NCBI RefSeq assembly: GCF_001949145.1
Contig: NW_019091355.1
Coordinates: 5,738,699 to 5,802,698 of the forward strand
Source of the DNA: Acanthaster planci
Taxonomy: Eukaryota > Echinodermata > Asteroidea > Valvatida > Acanthasteridae
Length of the DNA: 64,000 nucleotides
Reading direction: 5' to 3'
The notes below the pieces were generated by a model. The model did no database searches. It was not told where the DNA came from and was given only the letters and a program-made list of their open reading frames with translations. Every line of letters begins with the position of its first letter. The first letter of the stretch is position 1. Below, one piece after another: positions 33,701 through 48,700 of this stretch. The translations under genes were made by a program, and so were the position numbers.

Positions 33701-36700
33701 CCAAGGAGGAGAGACGACTTGCCAAGGAGAGACGAAAATTAGAGAGGAAGGAGAAAAAAGCCCTCAAGGCGGAGAGGAGGAAGGAACAAAGGCATTCTCA
33801 TTCAGCACCAATCAAAATTGATCAAGGTGAGTGTTTACTTTTTAACAGAGTCAGCTCTTTGTAAACTGCTCTCCTTTAGCTGTCTTCATTAGAAAATACA
33901 TGCAGTTTCTCAATTTTTTTCAATAATCTATATAACAGATTATTGAAATTATTTCTCTCCCTTTCTTTGGAAATACCAAAGTAATATTTTGACATCCAGA
34001 TTTCATCTCAGAACCATAACTGTCATCTCAAAAACAAATTTTTGAGTCAAATGACCAATTTTCTAAGTAATTTTTCTAATCTACTTTAACAAAGTTCAGA
34101 CAGGCAAAGATCAGACAGTCTTAAATTGGATCACAACTGGCCTGGATTCAGTTTAAACATGTCCAAAACATAGTTCGTAACAAATCCAAGAGAGTACACA
34201 GTGATTTCATCACAGACCTCTTCAGAAAACGCAACGATCCTATGTCTTTTGTCAAGTCCAGATGGCCCTGATGGCATAAGTGTTCAAATGTTGAAACTTG
34301 TGTGACCTGGCATTGTTCCTGTCATTCCTGATTTTTACAATCATACACTTCTGACCACCGTGACCGATTGTCTCCCCAAGTCTTGGAAACATGCAAATGA
34401 GATAACAATGTTTAAATGTGGTGAGACTGTGAGAAATTCAACTTTCTCACTACCACCCTGTTTCCTTGACACCCATCATCTGCAAAGTCCTCGAAAAGAT
34501 TGTAGTTGGACAAGTTATGGATTTCTCCGTGTACAACAGACTTTTATCTGACCACCAGCTTGGCTTTATTCCTGGAAGATCCTGCACTACAGCCCTGATG
34601 TTAGCCAGCACAGAGTGGGTTCAGTCCTTGGCTGCTAAAGTTCCTTCTATTGATGTCATCAGCCGTGACATTGATGACTTCAGCCGTGCATTCAACATGA
34701 TATGCCCCAGTACACCATTACGAAAGCTGCAACTGTGTTATGATACAAAAGGTTCTGCTCTCTAGTGGATTAAGTCCTTTGATTCACACTGCATGCGGCA
34801 TGCCGTTTACAGAGGAGAGAATTCAAACTGGCTACTTGTTTGGCTACCTATTAGTAGCTACCTGATCTTGGTCTACCTGTCCTCGCGTCTTGTACAGTAT
34901 GCTGACGATACATTCCTTTTCAGGAATGTTACGTCAGACCATCCAGATCATCTGCTGCAGGAGGACTTGAGTTCGATCTCTAAATGGGCCAGCCTTAATT
35001 GTTTACATCTCAACACAGATACCATAAGTGCAACGTAATACCTGTAACTCGACGACACCTGTCTAAACCAGTCTACACCTTAGTTGGAACTCCCCTCGAA
35101 TGCATCAACTCCATCAAACTCTTAGGTTGCTTTTTTTCAAAGCAATCTTTCCTGGGACATGCAGGACCAGTCGGTTTCATCCAAAATACAACTGGTTGAT
35201 TTGCTTCATTCGCCTTGTTTCTGGCAACGCTTCTTCAGATATATCATTTCAACTGATAGGTCACTTGTCCAACAAATTGTCAACTACTGTGCACCTCTTT
35301 GGTGGATCCATAACACAAAACACATGAACTCAATAGCAACTGTTCAACGCAGAGCAACTCAGATGATTCACAGGCAAACTGCTTTGGAACAAGCATATCA
35401 GGATACAATTAAGCTTTCTGAATTTCATGTCATTTGCAGACAGAAGGTTGTTTTCAAACATAAGCTTTATCATTAAATTGATGTTCAACAAGCCCAATTT
35501 TATGTCAAAAAGACATGTTGCAGGTTAATACTCGTCATCCAGAGCTTCTCACGTTTCATCATTTAAATCCCAGAACTGATGGTTACAAATATTCCACTCT
35601 TGTGAGTTTTCCAAAATTGTTTCCCGAAAAAATGTGATGACATGTATGTGTATACGAAACAGTGTTCTTATTGCAGGCTATGGGTCTTTTCATTCTGAAC
35701 TGAAGGGGATGTTAATGCCATCTTGGGTTTTTGTGTTTTCATTGCTGTCACTGATGTTTTAATGCTTTCCCTGATGTTTGTTTTGGACAGTATCCTTTTC
35801 AGTTTTTTGGGAGAACTTTTATCTTAGTTTCCTTTGGGATCTTTGTGTTTTAGTTTTTAGTTTTCCTCTGTGGTTGATGCACTGTAAGCTGAGGGACATT
35901 TTTCTCTCATTTTTTAAAGCTTTTTCTCTGATATTTGTTTTGTGACCCATTTCTGCTTTTATTCCTTGAGTTTGTTCTTAAATGGGGTGTCTTGCTTTCT
36001 GTTTTTGTTTTTGATGGGTATCCTTTTTCCTGCTTCACTGTTTTTGATTGTATCTCCTTTGGATTTCCAGCTGTTATTAGGTTTATTTGGGGTTGTATAT
36101 AAGCAATTTTATGTGTTTTATTTGCATACTTTTATGTCATTTATTTTATATTTATTTGTTATCATTTTTATTGTGTTTCATTATTTATTTTTTGGGCCAT
36201 TTGTGTTAATTGTCTTTTTGCAAACTTCAAGTCAACATTAGCATTATTCAGGTTGTGAACTGCATGAATAATTTATATGGTTTCATTTCTCTCTCTTTTG
36301 GGGGAGGGGGTCCCTATTAATGTTTTCGATTTGTGTGTGTGTTTCTTTTTTTGTCAGCTTGTTATTTTTCGCCCTTTTCTTTAGGATTTGTACTTGCTTA
36401 TTGAAATACATTTTTTCTTCTGTTAAATTGTTTTGGGGTGTTTTTTGCTTTCTGTTTTTGTCTTGTTGGCTTTGTATCTCACATTCTGTTTTTTTCCCTT
36501 TCATTTATTATTGTCAGGGATCTGATCATACACATCTTCTGATTATAGTTTTGACCTTTGTATTTCCAAGACAGCCCCTGAATAACTTTTGTTTTTGTGT
36601 CTGAAGATATAAAATAAAAAAATAAATACATGAATAAAATAAATTGCTAAGGCCACTTAAGTGTTTAGTGTATGTTCACCTGGAGAACAGAGAACAGTAT

Positions 36701-39700
36701 AATACTGGAGAACGGTATTATAAGACCTTTCAGTCTTCGGAATAGGATGTAACAATGGACATTAGTATAATATAGAGTACATACGTGTACCTAGGCCTAG
36801 ATGTACTCAAGGCCTGATCTAATTTCCTTTGAAAATAATACATTCAGTGACATTCACACAAAATGTAAATCTACATGTAGATTTCTTAAGATTTGCTAGC
36901 CAAGCCTTGCAAGCATTGACAGCATCATTTTTGTTGTTAATGAGCTGAATAATTTCTAGGGCTACATGTAAATCATCTTCATTAATAATCATAATTCGTA
37001 AGTTTTGTGGTGAGCCACACGTACCTGCCCATAAGAACATCAATCTCCATGGCCCGAGAACCTGTAAAAACAAATTTGTAGGACATAAACATTTATAAAG
37101 TAACTGAGAGAGCTCTCTTGAGGCTAAATTTTGACTGTCCATCCTTCTGTTTGTTCCTGAAAGGATTTCTCCCAGGTCCCATGCATATTTTGCATGGATA
37201 TGAGTATCCCTCTGGGAACCGGGTAAGCACTGCAGATATTATCATTAAGATTAGGTTGTTTCTATTGACAGATCAAAGATAGCATGAGCTACTTGGTGAA
37301 TTAAAGAGATCTTTACCTGAAAGTACATGTATACTAGGCCAGTTTCACTGGTGCAGTAATACTGGTATTTTTGACTCCCAATATATAATTTACCGAAGTT
37401 AATTCTTTTCAGCCCTTACCTCGTATGTGAACCAAATCAACCAGTTTCTTTGCAAGGATGGGGCATTTCAAAATATTTGATCATCATTTTAAAATTTGGT
37501 ACAAAATATTCCTCTTAACCCCTTGTCTGTATTTCTCCGAAAACTTTCAATCTGTTGCAGTGTTTCCCGTTTTTCCTGAGCTTAACTTGCAGTGGGAATT
37601 TCCTTTGATAGACATCAGTTTTTTCATAGTCACTTATCAGCCTTGAAAACAAAAGATAGGCATGCAGCCTTTCCTCAAATTAACTGATTGTCCTCATTTC
37701 AAATCCCTAGCTTTGTTACCAGTACCTTTGATGCATACATGTACCGGTACACCTGTACAGTATGCCATGAACAGGTAGGAAAGAAAACGCAGTGGCCATC
37801 TGCCCCTCCTCACCATTTTCCTCTCTGCCCATTTCTTCTGCTCTTAGCTGGTTATAGTAATACAATAGACACAAATGGTCACCTAGATAACAAATGAATA
37901 TGCCCTGCTCGTATGTTTGGCTGTTGCCTTTATTTTGCCCCTCCCCACCCTTTTGTCATAATATTAATTCTAGATCTGCCACTGTGCTTGGTCTTGGAAC
38001 TTGATTTATTTTGTATGTCATTGGACAGAATATACATGTAGATCTTGAGTAGATCATAAACTATGAAATGGTCTACAATTCTCTGAAGTTTCTACCATAC
38101 TTGTTGCACACTGGGAGCACAGCTTGTGAACCTCTTCAAGTTCATACTACTGCAGGACATATTCTCTGCTGCCACAAATGCAACGTCATTGATTCAGAGA
38201 AACACATGTCAAAGGGTAGGGGACAGATCTGCAGCCTTGATTTACTGTACCAGATCTGAATGAGTTATCTTGCTGCAGTCAGACCACATGATTTTGGACT
38301 GAGCATGTACTGCAAAGCAAAGCTGCTTTTACCACTACAGCAAAAATACAGTGACCTTCACACCATCCCCCTGTTAAGTTGTGGTTAATCAGGGCTTGGA
38401 ACTCCAGGATTTGATAGGTTATGAAAGGCTAATCCCTCACAAATCTACATGCCTGCTTATCAATATCAGATGTTGCGCTTTCAGTAGAGGGTAGTGAATA
38501 TTTGTCTTTGGCTCATGATGGCTTCCTTCACAGCAAGGAGTCACTTCTCCGAACCCAAGCACTTGCACTTTTTCCTCTCAACAAATTACGCACCTACAAG
38601 TCAATTAGTCTGAAGAAGGAAGATGTGACTTCAGGAGGGAGTTTACCAAATTAGATTTGCCGTGACCTCGGACTTGGCAGTGAGTGTGTGTAGCTGGGGG
38701 GGGGCACTGACTCTGAGCATTATCATTCCTTTGATAAGTCCTGTCCTCAAGTGCTGAAATGCGGAAGGCAGTTTCTGTCCTCAATTCCTTTTTGTTGAAG
38801 GAAGATTTAAGACATGACCATTGGTTGATCTCATAGTTTCGCTTGGGGAATGGATTCAAGGACAGAATGTCTACATTGTAGCAACCAGTTGAATTTGTGA
38901 GGGAACAATTGTAGATTTCCTGTTTCTAGGCAAGACTTTTGCAGCAGGGTATAGATCTAAGGCAGTAAAGGTATTACAAGGGAATGTCCAGCTCATGAAG
39001 ACTTCAGAACATTTGCCAGCTAATGAAAGAGGACAGTATTCTTTCAAAACCAATTCCTAGATGTCACTAACATTCCCACATTGTACTTGGGTTTGGTAAA
39101 CAACCATTTTTCTAATCTGATGATATCTGGTGCTTGTGATTGTGGTCAGAATGCCCATGTGACTTACATTGTAAAATTCAGTACATGTATTTTCCGGTGT
39201 CTTGAGTTTCCCCTCATATTTCGTGCGAAGGCCTACATGTCACTAACCCACTGAGCAAAACTTGCCCAAGTTGAAATGTGCGCAACTCTTTGCAAATTTG
39301 CACCACAAAATACATGTACACATGTATGCTGCGAGTTGTGTGACACTATAACTTGCTTCTGTGCATCCTCTTCTCAAGGTGCATGTATGTTAACACTGAT
39401 GTTTGCTATGCAAAGAAACTGTTACTGACAGCATACAGCTCTCAGCATTTTTGGGGGGAAAGGTGTTTCTGTGTAGCAACTCCAGGAAGTTTGCCCTGGT
39501 GCTTCTGGTCACTGCAACTCTGTGGGAGCAATTAAACTGCCAGCAGGAAAACTGATGCTCTTACAAACAACCTGCACATGTTGTAGTCAACATTCTCTGG
39601 ACTGCGTCTTTCCTTTTGGTGGATCTGATATTAAGATTTGTGCCCACTTTACTATACTTAAGAAATTTCTGAAACATCATCACAAGTAGGTACAGATACA

Positions 39701-42700
39701 TGGAAGTCTGAATTTTTGTGTAGTTACCGGGTACATAGTAAATATTTGGTATGAAAAAATCTTTTACAAACTTGAAGCAAGGTACGGTACATGTACAGTC
39801 CCAGTTGCCAAGAATGGATCAGAAGCCATGTTTTTGTTTGGGTTGGGAATAACACTCCCCTGACCAAACCTTTGTCTAAATTGTAAGTCTGACTCAAAGT
39901 GAACAGAGCAAAACCAGCAAATCCACAATGAGCTAAAGGTAACTGAAGATATAAGAACCATTCGAAAATCAGTTTGAATTTAAATGATTCTGAATGATTG
40001 CAGAGACTATATCAGTTGGTTTCAAGAATGGTTGGCATGATTTTTACACATTCCTGTTCGTGTGTCACATTGCAGTCCCCATGCCTTGCTTGATACATGT
40101 AGAACCAATGTCATTAAACTACATGCGTCATGTACATGCCTAGGCTGTATATTTGTCTAGTCAGTGAAACTGACAGTTCTTGACCAGCTGGAATTTGATC
40201 CAATGCTTGCCAGTTGGGTACTTTTTAAAGGTTGTTTGTGGGCACCAGTTTGCAAGAAATACCAGCAACAGCATGTGCAGTACCTCAAGCATTGTATTCT
40301 TGGAGTGAAGACTGGCATCCAAAAATTACTGGTCTTGGAAATATTGAATGAAATTATTGTTTTAGCAGACTTGACAAAAAAATCGGGGACATTCATTTAA
40401 TTTGGCACCATCATGGCAGAAGTGGGAATGACGTGCAAATCAAGCTTTGTGAAAAGAACATTTTGAGGCAATACCTAAACATCAAGTTTAAGTGGCCATG
40501 TTACCACTTGTTTTTGTTCCCAGTGGCCTTGCAGGGCATTGTGCCATGGTGAAATTTGGGCATCCAAAAAATGAACATATACATGTGTACATGTACTGCA
40601 ATATACATGTACATGTACATATGTACTGTACATGTACATGTTCCTTTAACAGCAGTGATTGGCTCCTTCTGTCAAAGCAGCTGATATACTCCCTGGTCTG
40701 GCTGACCTCCAGGGAATGCTGCCCAACGAAAAACTTCCTGTCAGGTTACCTGGGCACTGTGGAACACCAATTAGGTCAAATATGTGTTTCATTTTCAATA
40801 GCAGACATTATGGCTTTGTTGTTACTTGTCCTGCCACAGTTGTTACCTGTAGCTTTTCCTGTTATTGAAGAACAGCCACTGACTTTAAAGAATCTTCCTG
40901 TAGATATCATACGTACTGCATAATGTGAGTGTATCATAGAGTTCATGTGGCAAGACTTGAATGTTGAACATTGCAGGCAAGAAGCCTCGGTAAAATTGGA
41001 AATGAAGATTTTTATGTTGAGTCAATCATACCTACAAACAACAACAGTGCTGTACATGTTGGCCTACATGTGTCCTTCTTGAATCTCTGCCGATATTCCA
41101 TCTACAGTTTTCTACCACACTCTCTGTATCATCATGGAGGTATAGGAACCTCCATGGTATCACAGAGCTCTTGACCACTTGCATCTACTTACATTGAATA
41201 AGTAAGACATTCCAGGTTAGAGAATTGGTCCTCTGTTTTCACTGCAAAACATTTTTGCAAGGGCAATGTTGCATCAGGGATGGGATTTCATTCTCCATGA
41301 AAAGTGAAAGTGACAGTCCCCACTGCTATGAAATGTACGGTAGGGTGGTGGAGATCTCACTCACTGAGGTTTATCAGAACTACTCAGGGACTCATGCAGA
41401 GATGAGTGTAATTTGATTGTCTCAATTCCTGTCTCTATACATGTAGTTACATGTACCAACTCCCTCCAATCCCCTTACCACAGCCCTGCACTGTTTTGTG
41501 GCCTGCAGTGTAATTCAACAACCAGAATAAGATGCCATTACTGCAGTGGCACAATGCTCTTGGACAGGTGGTACGCGCGCGTTACGTGCCTCATATTGAC
41601 TAATAGGGTGTTGTGATTTGCCAAATGCATGTGCGTGTCAAGCTGAAGAATGTGTGTGTGAGTGCGGTGCCACCGCAGATGCAGCGTCTAATCGGATTAG
41701 TCTGTAGCTACATGTATTTTCCGTGTCATGATTGTTCCTTGGGGGAAAAAAGTCAATTTAACACAAAAATAATACAGTATTAACAGACATTCTGAACTGG
41801 TACATGAACTGGTATGAATCGAGAGGAGATTTTGTATGTTTGTACTTTACCAGGTTTGATTTGAGTATACAAGTTAAATTGTACCAATGGTAATGTTCAT
41901 TTTAAAATTATGCTGTTTTTACAGTGTACATGCATCTGGAATTTACATGACACTTAGTGTGTACATACATGTACCTTTACATTGCACTTCTATGCACTGG
42001 TACAATATTGCCCATGTGCACACATTTTACACAATGTTTTATTCTGCGAGGACCAGATCTGCCTTAACTCTCTGCATCTTGCGTAGCTGACAGCTTTGTC
42101 AACTCTGGGACCCTTTAACACAGACCCAGCTGCTGGCCATCCATCATAAATGAATGATGATTTGCCAGCAATAAAACCTGATACCCTAGCTACAGGCAAA
42201 ATGCTGGCTCAGAACACTCATTCAACATTTTGTCAAGGGATCTTGTGTCACCATTTGTGTCATTACAATGAAATTCAAAAACTGCATGCCGAAAATGAAC
42301 ACAGGTGTAAAAGCAATTTTGGGATTTACATGTACATGTAAGCCTAAAGTGGCAAACCAAGGAGGTTGTTTTCATCAGAGAAGGAAATTTGATTTCTGAG
42401 TTACCATAGCAAATCCTCTCCCTGTCTTCTGGCCTGGCTTACAATGTACTTTGTAATGCATAATGTTAGGGCTGTAAAAGTGTATGGAACATAGCAGTTC
42501 TTGACTGCTGTTTGATTTTTTTCTTTACACTCCAGGGGATGCATGATAGGGTACCAGAAGCAAATCCTCAACTTCCCTCCATCCGAAAGGAGATAAAAAA
42601 CAAAACAAAAACCAAACACATGGCCCACATCTGAGCAGTTAAAGAGTTGAAATGTGCACTTTTGCATGTGTACAAGAGAAATTTGTTAAGTTGCGGCTTA

Positions 42701-45700
42701 CTCCATTGAACATAAGTCAATTTCAAAGCATCACATTGCAGCCTTTGACTGCTTAGTTCTTTTGCTGCCCATAGATAATGTCATAAAATAATGTTGATGC
42801 ATGGAGTTACAGTACATGTACATATCAGTGGGTGTATCTGAGACACTGCTCCACACACAAAAGATGTGTAAGGCTATCCGCTCCGAGCAGGAACAAAAGA
42901 GGGCATGTTTGGAAATGAAATCAGCAGTCCTTTAGTAGTCACGCACCGCATAGGTTCGCAAGTTTATGCACGTTTGACGCGGAGCACGCTGAGTACGTGC
43001 AACGATTTTAGTCTAGAATGTTTGAACATGTTCCAGAACCTGGTTGGAAAACTTATCATCTGTCTTTCTTTCACAGGTGAAAGTGCACTTGAAAGCTCAG
43101 GGTGGATACGGTATTTGAGTGACACTGTAATTTTTGTTTTGTTTTTACAAATGTTTTTAAAACTTCTGTACAAATATACCAGTTTGTACAAAAAGAATCA
43201 ATTTTAAATTCTTTGGCAGTTTAAGTGCTACTAGCAACTTATTTCTTGCCTCTCAATCCTTCCAGTTCTTTCCTTCCTTAGTTCCTACCATTCTCCCCAG
43301 CCTTCCCCATGGTAAGTTTCTGATGACCTTAATGTGACCTTGTACCAATTTTCCCATGCTCTGTTAACTTCCCATCAGTGTGCAGGTTATTGATTTACCC
43401 CCTTGAGAGCGAGAAGACTTTCCCATCCAACAATTCTGGAAACATTAATGTATCAAGGTAGCCACAGCAGTCACTGCTGTTGAAGGAGATCTCAGTGATT
43501 GCATGACTGTGGTAGCAGACTTACATTTGGGACAAGGAGACACAACCCTGTGGGAGTCATAAATATTTCTTGATGGAACTGTCAGTACATGTTTTGACAG
43601 ACAGAGGCTGATTGACTGTTGTGCACCATCTACAAGTTAGCAACAAGCTCAGTAGGCTGTAAGGAGGAAGTTCGAATCAGCAGTCATGTTCCTCTTGAAA
43701 CACTTTCAATACGAGGTCAACAAGAACATAGCTGTTTGAAGGAGGAGATTGTCTTAAACCTCACAGATACCCTCTCCCATTCTCTGAAACGGTGACATGT
43801 TGTATGGATGTTTAATGCATCAAGAGGCCTGGAGGAAAAATGTAGTTTGCCAGTTCATTTTGGATGTTACTCTTTTTGTACGGTTTACATGTAGATTACA
43901 TGTAGGTTTATTTTTGGTAGGGGCACTGGCATGGGAAGCAGCATTGCAACCCTGGGTCTTTGCCCTCACACTTTTCACAGGTTGTTGTTTTGTTCCAAAG
44001 TTGGAATTCCTTGCATGTACCTATTCAGTTTTCAAACAACCAATCAGTCTGTGCTTTTGTGGTTATGCCTCAGTGCAGTATCATCATGCCAATAAATCTG
44101 CTCTGTTATTTGTACCTTTAACCCTAACAGTCCCAAATCCTCCACTTTCAATATGATTTTACATACATGCCCTTGGGGGTTAAGGATAATGCATATTATT
44201 ACCGTGAACTCTCAGCGAGAATCTACAAAATTTTATTAAGATTGGCATACCGGTATATTCTTCCAAGTCAGAATAACCGAGACGTCAAAGAAGAAACAAC
44301 AAAGTTGATATTCTTTGATTCAACTGTGTGAGGATGCGGAAAAGTTGACAAGTTTGCACTAAACTTTACTGTCAAAAATTTGAATGAACATTTTAAAGCC
44401 AGTATCAAAGAATTCAGTTTTAGTAATTAATAAACTAAGAGGTTGACACAAAAAGGGTTTTACTGACTTGTTAAATAATTCAGTAGTTAGCAAAATAGCA
44501 GCCATGATTCAGTTGTTTAAGGAATAAATCAATTTACACACATGTAGACAGGTAACTCTGACTAACCCAGAAATGAGGAGAAATTCAAAATTTGAAAAGT
44601 CAACTTTAACTCCAAAAATCAAAGTGTCAAACATTTTTTCAAACATAAACTTGAAGAAAAGAAACCCTCCGTCCTTGGTGCTGGGATGCAGTGCATTGAG
44701 TCTTACTTGAAAGGATGGTGGGATATGTAATTGAGAACTTTACATGTATTAATTAACAGGGTATGGAGCCAATCTGGGACATCATGGCCAGTACATGTAC
44801 AGTATGTTTTGGGCACTTGCTTTGGATACCTTTTTTCCATGTTGTCAATCACTACCAAGTTGTTATTGTGTACCTGTTGTGGTTTTTCTTGTCAAAACCA
44901 CTAGTCTCTGCATTCCTGTTATGCCTCATTAATCAATTCTCAACAAGGTTGACACTGGGCCATAAGGTGCAGTGGCAGGTGTATAGTGTAGGATTAATTG
45001 TAATTGGCAGTGGTACCTGTGCCTGGAACTCCAATTAGGCATGGACTGTGATTGAAATTTGGGGATTCAAGCTATGGCAACACAAAGGCCAGGTGAGACT
45101 TGATCTTTTCATGGATTATAAATAATATGGGTACATTCCTGCCTTTTTTTTTACTCTATCCGCACCACCTATGTTCAAGCCCCATAGAGGCAATGGTCAT
45201 TACAAACAGATTTTAACATGACACCATGAACAATACCATTTTTTCTTCCATTCACAAGATTTTTAAGTAACAGTGAATCTCAGAACAGCAAATAAAAGTG
45301 AAATTTACAGACCCTTTCTACCAACGAAAAAAATCGAAATTGCATAATTAGCACCTACTTCATCATCAATTTTAGATAGAAAAAAGGTTTTCTGAGACAA
45401 AAATCCAATGGCAAATTAAAGATTCGCCCATACATGTAATGCATTGATTTCATGCATTTACATGTATTTTGAATCCGCCGGATAAAATTTTTAATAATCA
45501 GGTCATTTTGAATCGTACCGTTCCAAATAATTTGGGGGTTATTTAAAACCACATTTTTCATTGCATTTTCTTATGCAGGGCACAAAATCAGTTCTACTGA
45601 AGAATAAAATGATTAATTTAATTTGGATTTGTCATGAAAAATTTCATTATTTGTACTTGGTTTCCTGGAAATTTATCCAACAAAGACGATGCCTCATTTT

Positions 45701-48700
45701 GCAATCAGAGCCCACGAAATCAGACATACCGGTAGCCGGTTGCTATTCTTGTTCAGCGCAAGACTTGCACACACACACTTTGGTAATGAATGCTATGAAC
45801 ATACATGGCTCCATGCAAAAGTAGCCCCTCACCTTTGACAAACACTACAGAGACATTTGGACATCAATCAAATGCCACATGTGCTGTGAACCAAGCACCT
45901 TTGCCAGTAGGCCTAGGTATTCTGGTACTTCAGATTTGTGAAATAATTTGAGCACATTCTACGGCAGACATACATGGAGAGGCACATGCTTGCATGGAGA
46001 TCGTAAAAAAGCTCCCATGTTCGTCATGTACGGAGCATTGGCTCGCCTTCCTGTGTGTCATCACATGTCTTTGCACTTTGTCCTTGCTCTATGGTCCTTA
46101 TAAGGACCTCAGAGATCAGATTACACATGGTTGTAAGCAAGATGTAAAGTTTTACATGAATAAATCATTTTTACACGAGTAAGCCGTACAGATTTTATTA
46201 CTTATTTTATTTTATTTTACATTAGGGAAACTTCTTAGCCCTTGTAGAGCAGTGTACCCCATAAAAGCTGGTGTTCAGTTCTTGCTAGTTTTAAAGGGAT
46301 CGTCAAAAACATGAAGTTATGTGTTTGTGCACACTTGTGTACATACATGAGTGGGTGGACCCTCACTGTTACCAGAAATTTTGTATTGTTAATAGGCAAA
46401 TTGGGACCCACTTCTGGGGACTTTCTGATGTCCTGTAAACAGTGTTGGTCCCCACAAAAGCATAACCATAAAACACATATGTGTACGTGCTTTGGGGGCT
46501 TTGTTTTTTGTTTGCATGGAAGTGGGCAGGCATTTCCTCAGCTGCAGTTATAATTTCATACTGGTACATCATTACCTGTACCGGTATGCTGTCACCAAAT
46601 AAAGCATACTTCTATGAATACATGTAAATGTTACGGATGGAAAGCAACTTTGCTTTGAGCTTTTATCCCCCATGCTTTGCTGCTGTAATATTCATCCAAT
46701 TTCTGACCTACTGTACCTCTGGAACTTCTTGGAAGTCTTGTTACTCTGTACTCGTGGTTATTTTTAAATGGGTTCAACAATAACAAAGCAAATGGAAAGG
46801 TCACCTCAGTTTTTTTTTAGTGTAAACAAAGGAAGTTGTTAATTTCACATATATCTCATGCAGTGATCTGAAGTGCTGTTGATGGCATCCCCAGGATCTA
46901 CATTATATTGCTGATAGTTTGGTGTGACACATTTGAAGCAGGTTCCTGATGTATGTACAAACATTTGTGTACATGTACAGTGTACATGTAAATCCAGGAA
47001 AACCCCTTGAAACAATCAGGATCTTTGGTTAAAAGTACAAATTTCATTTGTAGCAGAGATGTCTTTGTTCCTCTGAGAAACCTTTTAAAATGCATTTGCA
47101 TACATTTTGTTTTATTTTTAGTTTTCAACATTTTTTCATTTTGGGCCACTTTAAACACATCTGCAAACACTGCATGGTTTAGCATGGCATTTCCATTGAT
47201 GCCATAATGCCTGCTGCTTTTGAACAGTCTTTGAGAAGTCTCTTCTCTGCCAAAAATCAATCTGGCAACTTGTTGAGTTCTGTCATGGTTTTGTGAAGAT
47301 GCCAGCCTAGGGCAAGGTTAACATGGCCACTGAAGGCTTTGCCACCTGCTCTGATTATTAGGTACCTGTAGAAACTTGTACAATCTGTCATCATGCTCAT
47401 TGCTTCTTGCCAGAGCAAACACCTACAAACCCCAGCAGGTGAGGTAAACACTATAAATTGCCCACCTGCAGGCAATTAAAGTCACCAGGTACATGTAGAG
47501 TAGCAACAGGGGGATGTTTGAAATGCAATGGCTCCGTTCGGGCTTGGTGCATGAATGAGAGAATGCACTTCTGTACTTAATACATGTAATGACATCTCAT
47601 GAAACCAACACACTTTGTGTGCACATCTGTACTATTTCCCTTCCTCCATGTGTGAAGCAAACCAATAGTTTCTTCTTGTGGATACTGTGCGGGTGATGGG
47701 AGTGGTCAGCAATATCCACGTGTGCCCCACCTCTCATCATGGGGTTATTTAGAGGTACGAATAGCTCAGAATGTATTAGAACCGGCACTTGACGTCTGGA
47801 GACAGGTTACATAATTCTTATGACTACAAGGACAATTGTAAATTGCGGAATAAGGTTTCTGTAGTCCACATTCTACTACATTGATCAATGTCTTAATCCT
47901 AAGAGCCGTGCTGTGTATGTTGGACCATCTCACAGCTTGGGGGGAGGGAATCTGCCCCCTAAGAACTCAGTTGTCCCTTGCCGGTTTTTAAAAACTTGAC
48001 ATGCATGTAATTGTAAAGACACTCCTTACAGCCCATATGTGAAGGTACAACTTCTACCTTTGACCTTGTTTCTTTATTATGGTGGAAGTTCAAGGCCACA
48101 CTTGTGCCAGCCCAGGTATGTGCATTGAGCAAAGCTGTGGAAAAGTATACATTTTTGGTATTTGATTTTCAGAAAACTGGTGTAAAAATAACACTAAGTG
48201 TTACTAACATTACTCCTGAAGGCTGAAGACTTGGCTCATGAACAAAAATTGCACTGTGGTGATATCAGGGAAAGTGCCAAGGAGAGCAGATTTTATCTCT
48301 CTCCCCCCCCACTATTAATAAGGGCATAATAAGTATGTGATTGGCAAAGGAGAATGGACGTGGTAAGGGCATTATCAGTCTTCAATCTCCTGAGGTAACG
48401 TTTAAGACCAGCCAAGCACATACATATATTGTACTGGTATGTATGTATTTATTCCCATTCATAAATACCTTTTTTTATTGGTTGGTGTCAAAAGAAGTCA
48501 ATGTAAGATGAATTTCCAACAATTTTGTTTTAGAATTTTGTGTTCATTTTTCTGTACACCCCTGTCCATTTTATGGTACTGTATATTCCTTGTGCAAGTT
48601 GTCCAAAAGAATCTCCTTACATGGACATGGGGAGCCACATGCACACAGACTCTTGACCAATCAGAATCAATTAAACTGTCTTGTATCCAGGCGCCAGCGC

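Noticed and set aside
35942-36604. Long F/L/V-rich frames resembling membrane proteins
   Set aside because: They arise from T-rich low-complexity DNA, which always yields Phe/Leu-rich translations.
40492-41616. Faint resemblance of scattered frames to Argonaute motifs (for example a [11 protein letters not shown] stretch)
   Set aside because: The fragments are out of order, interrupted, and short enough to be chance. No PAZ or PIWI core could be read.
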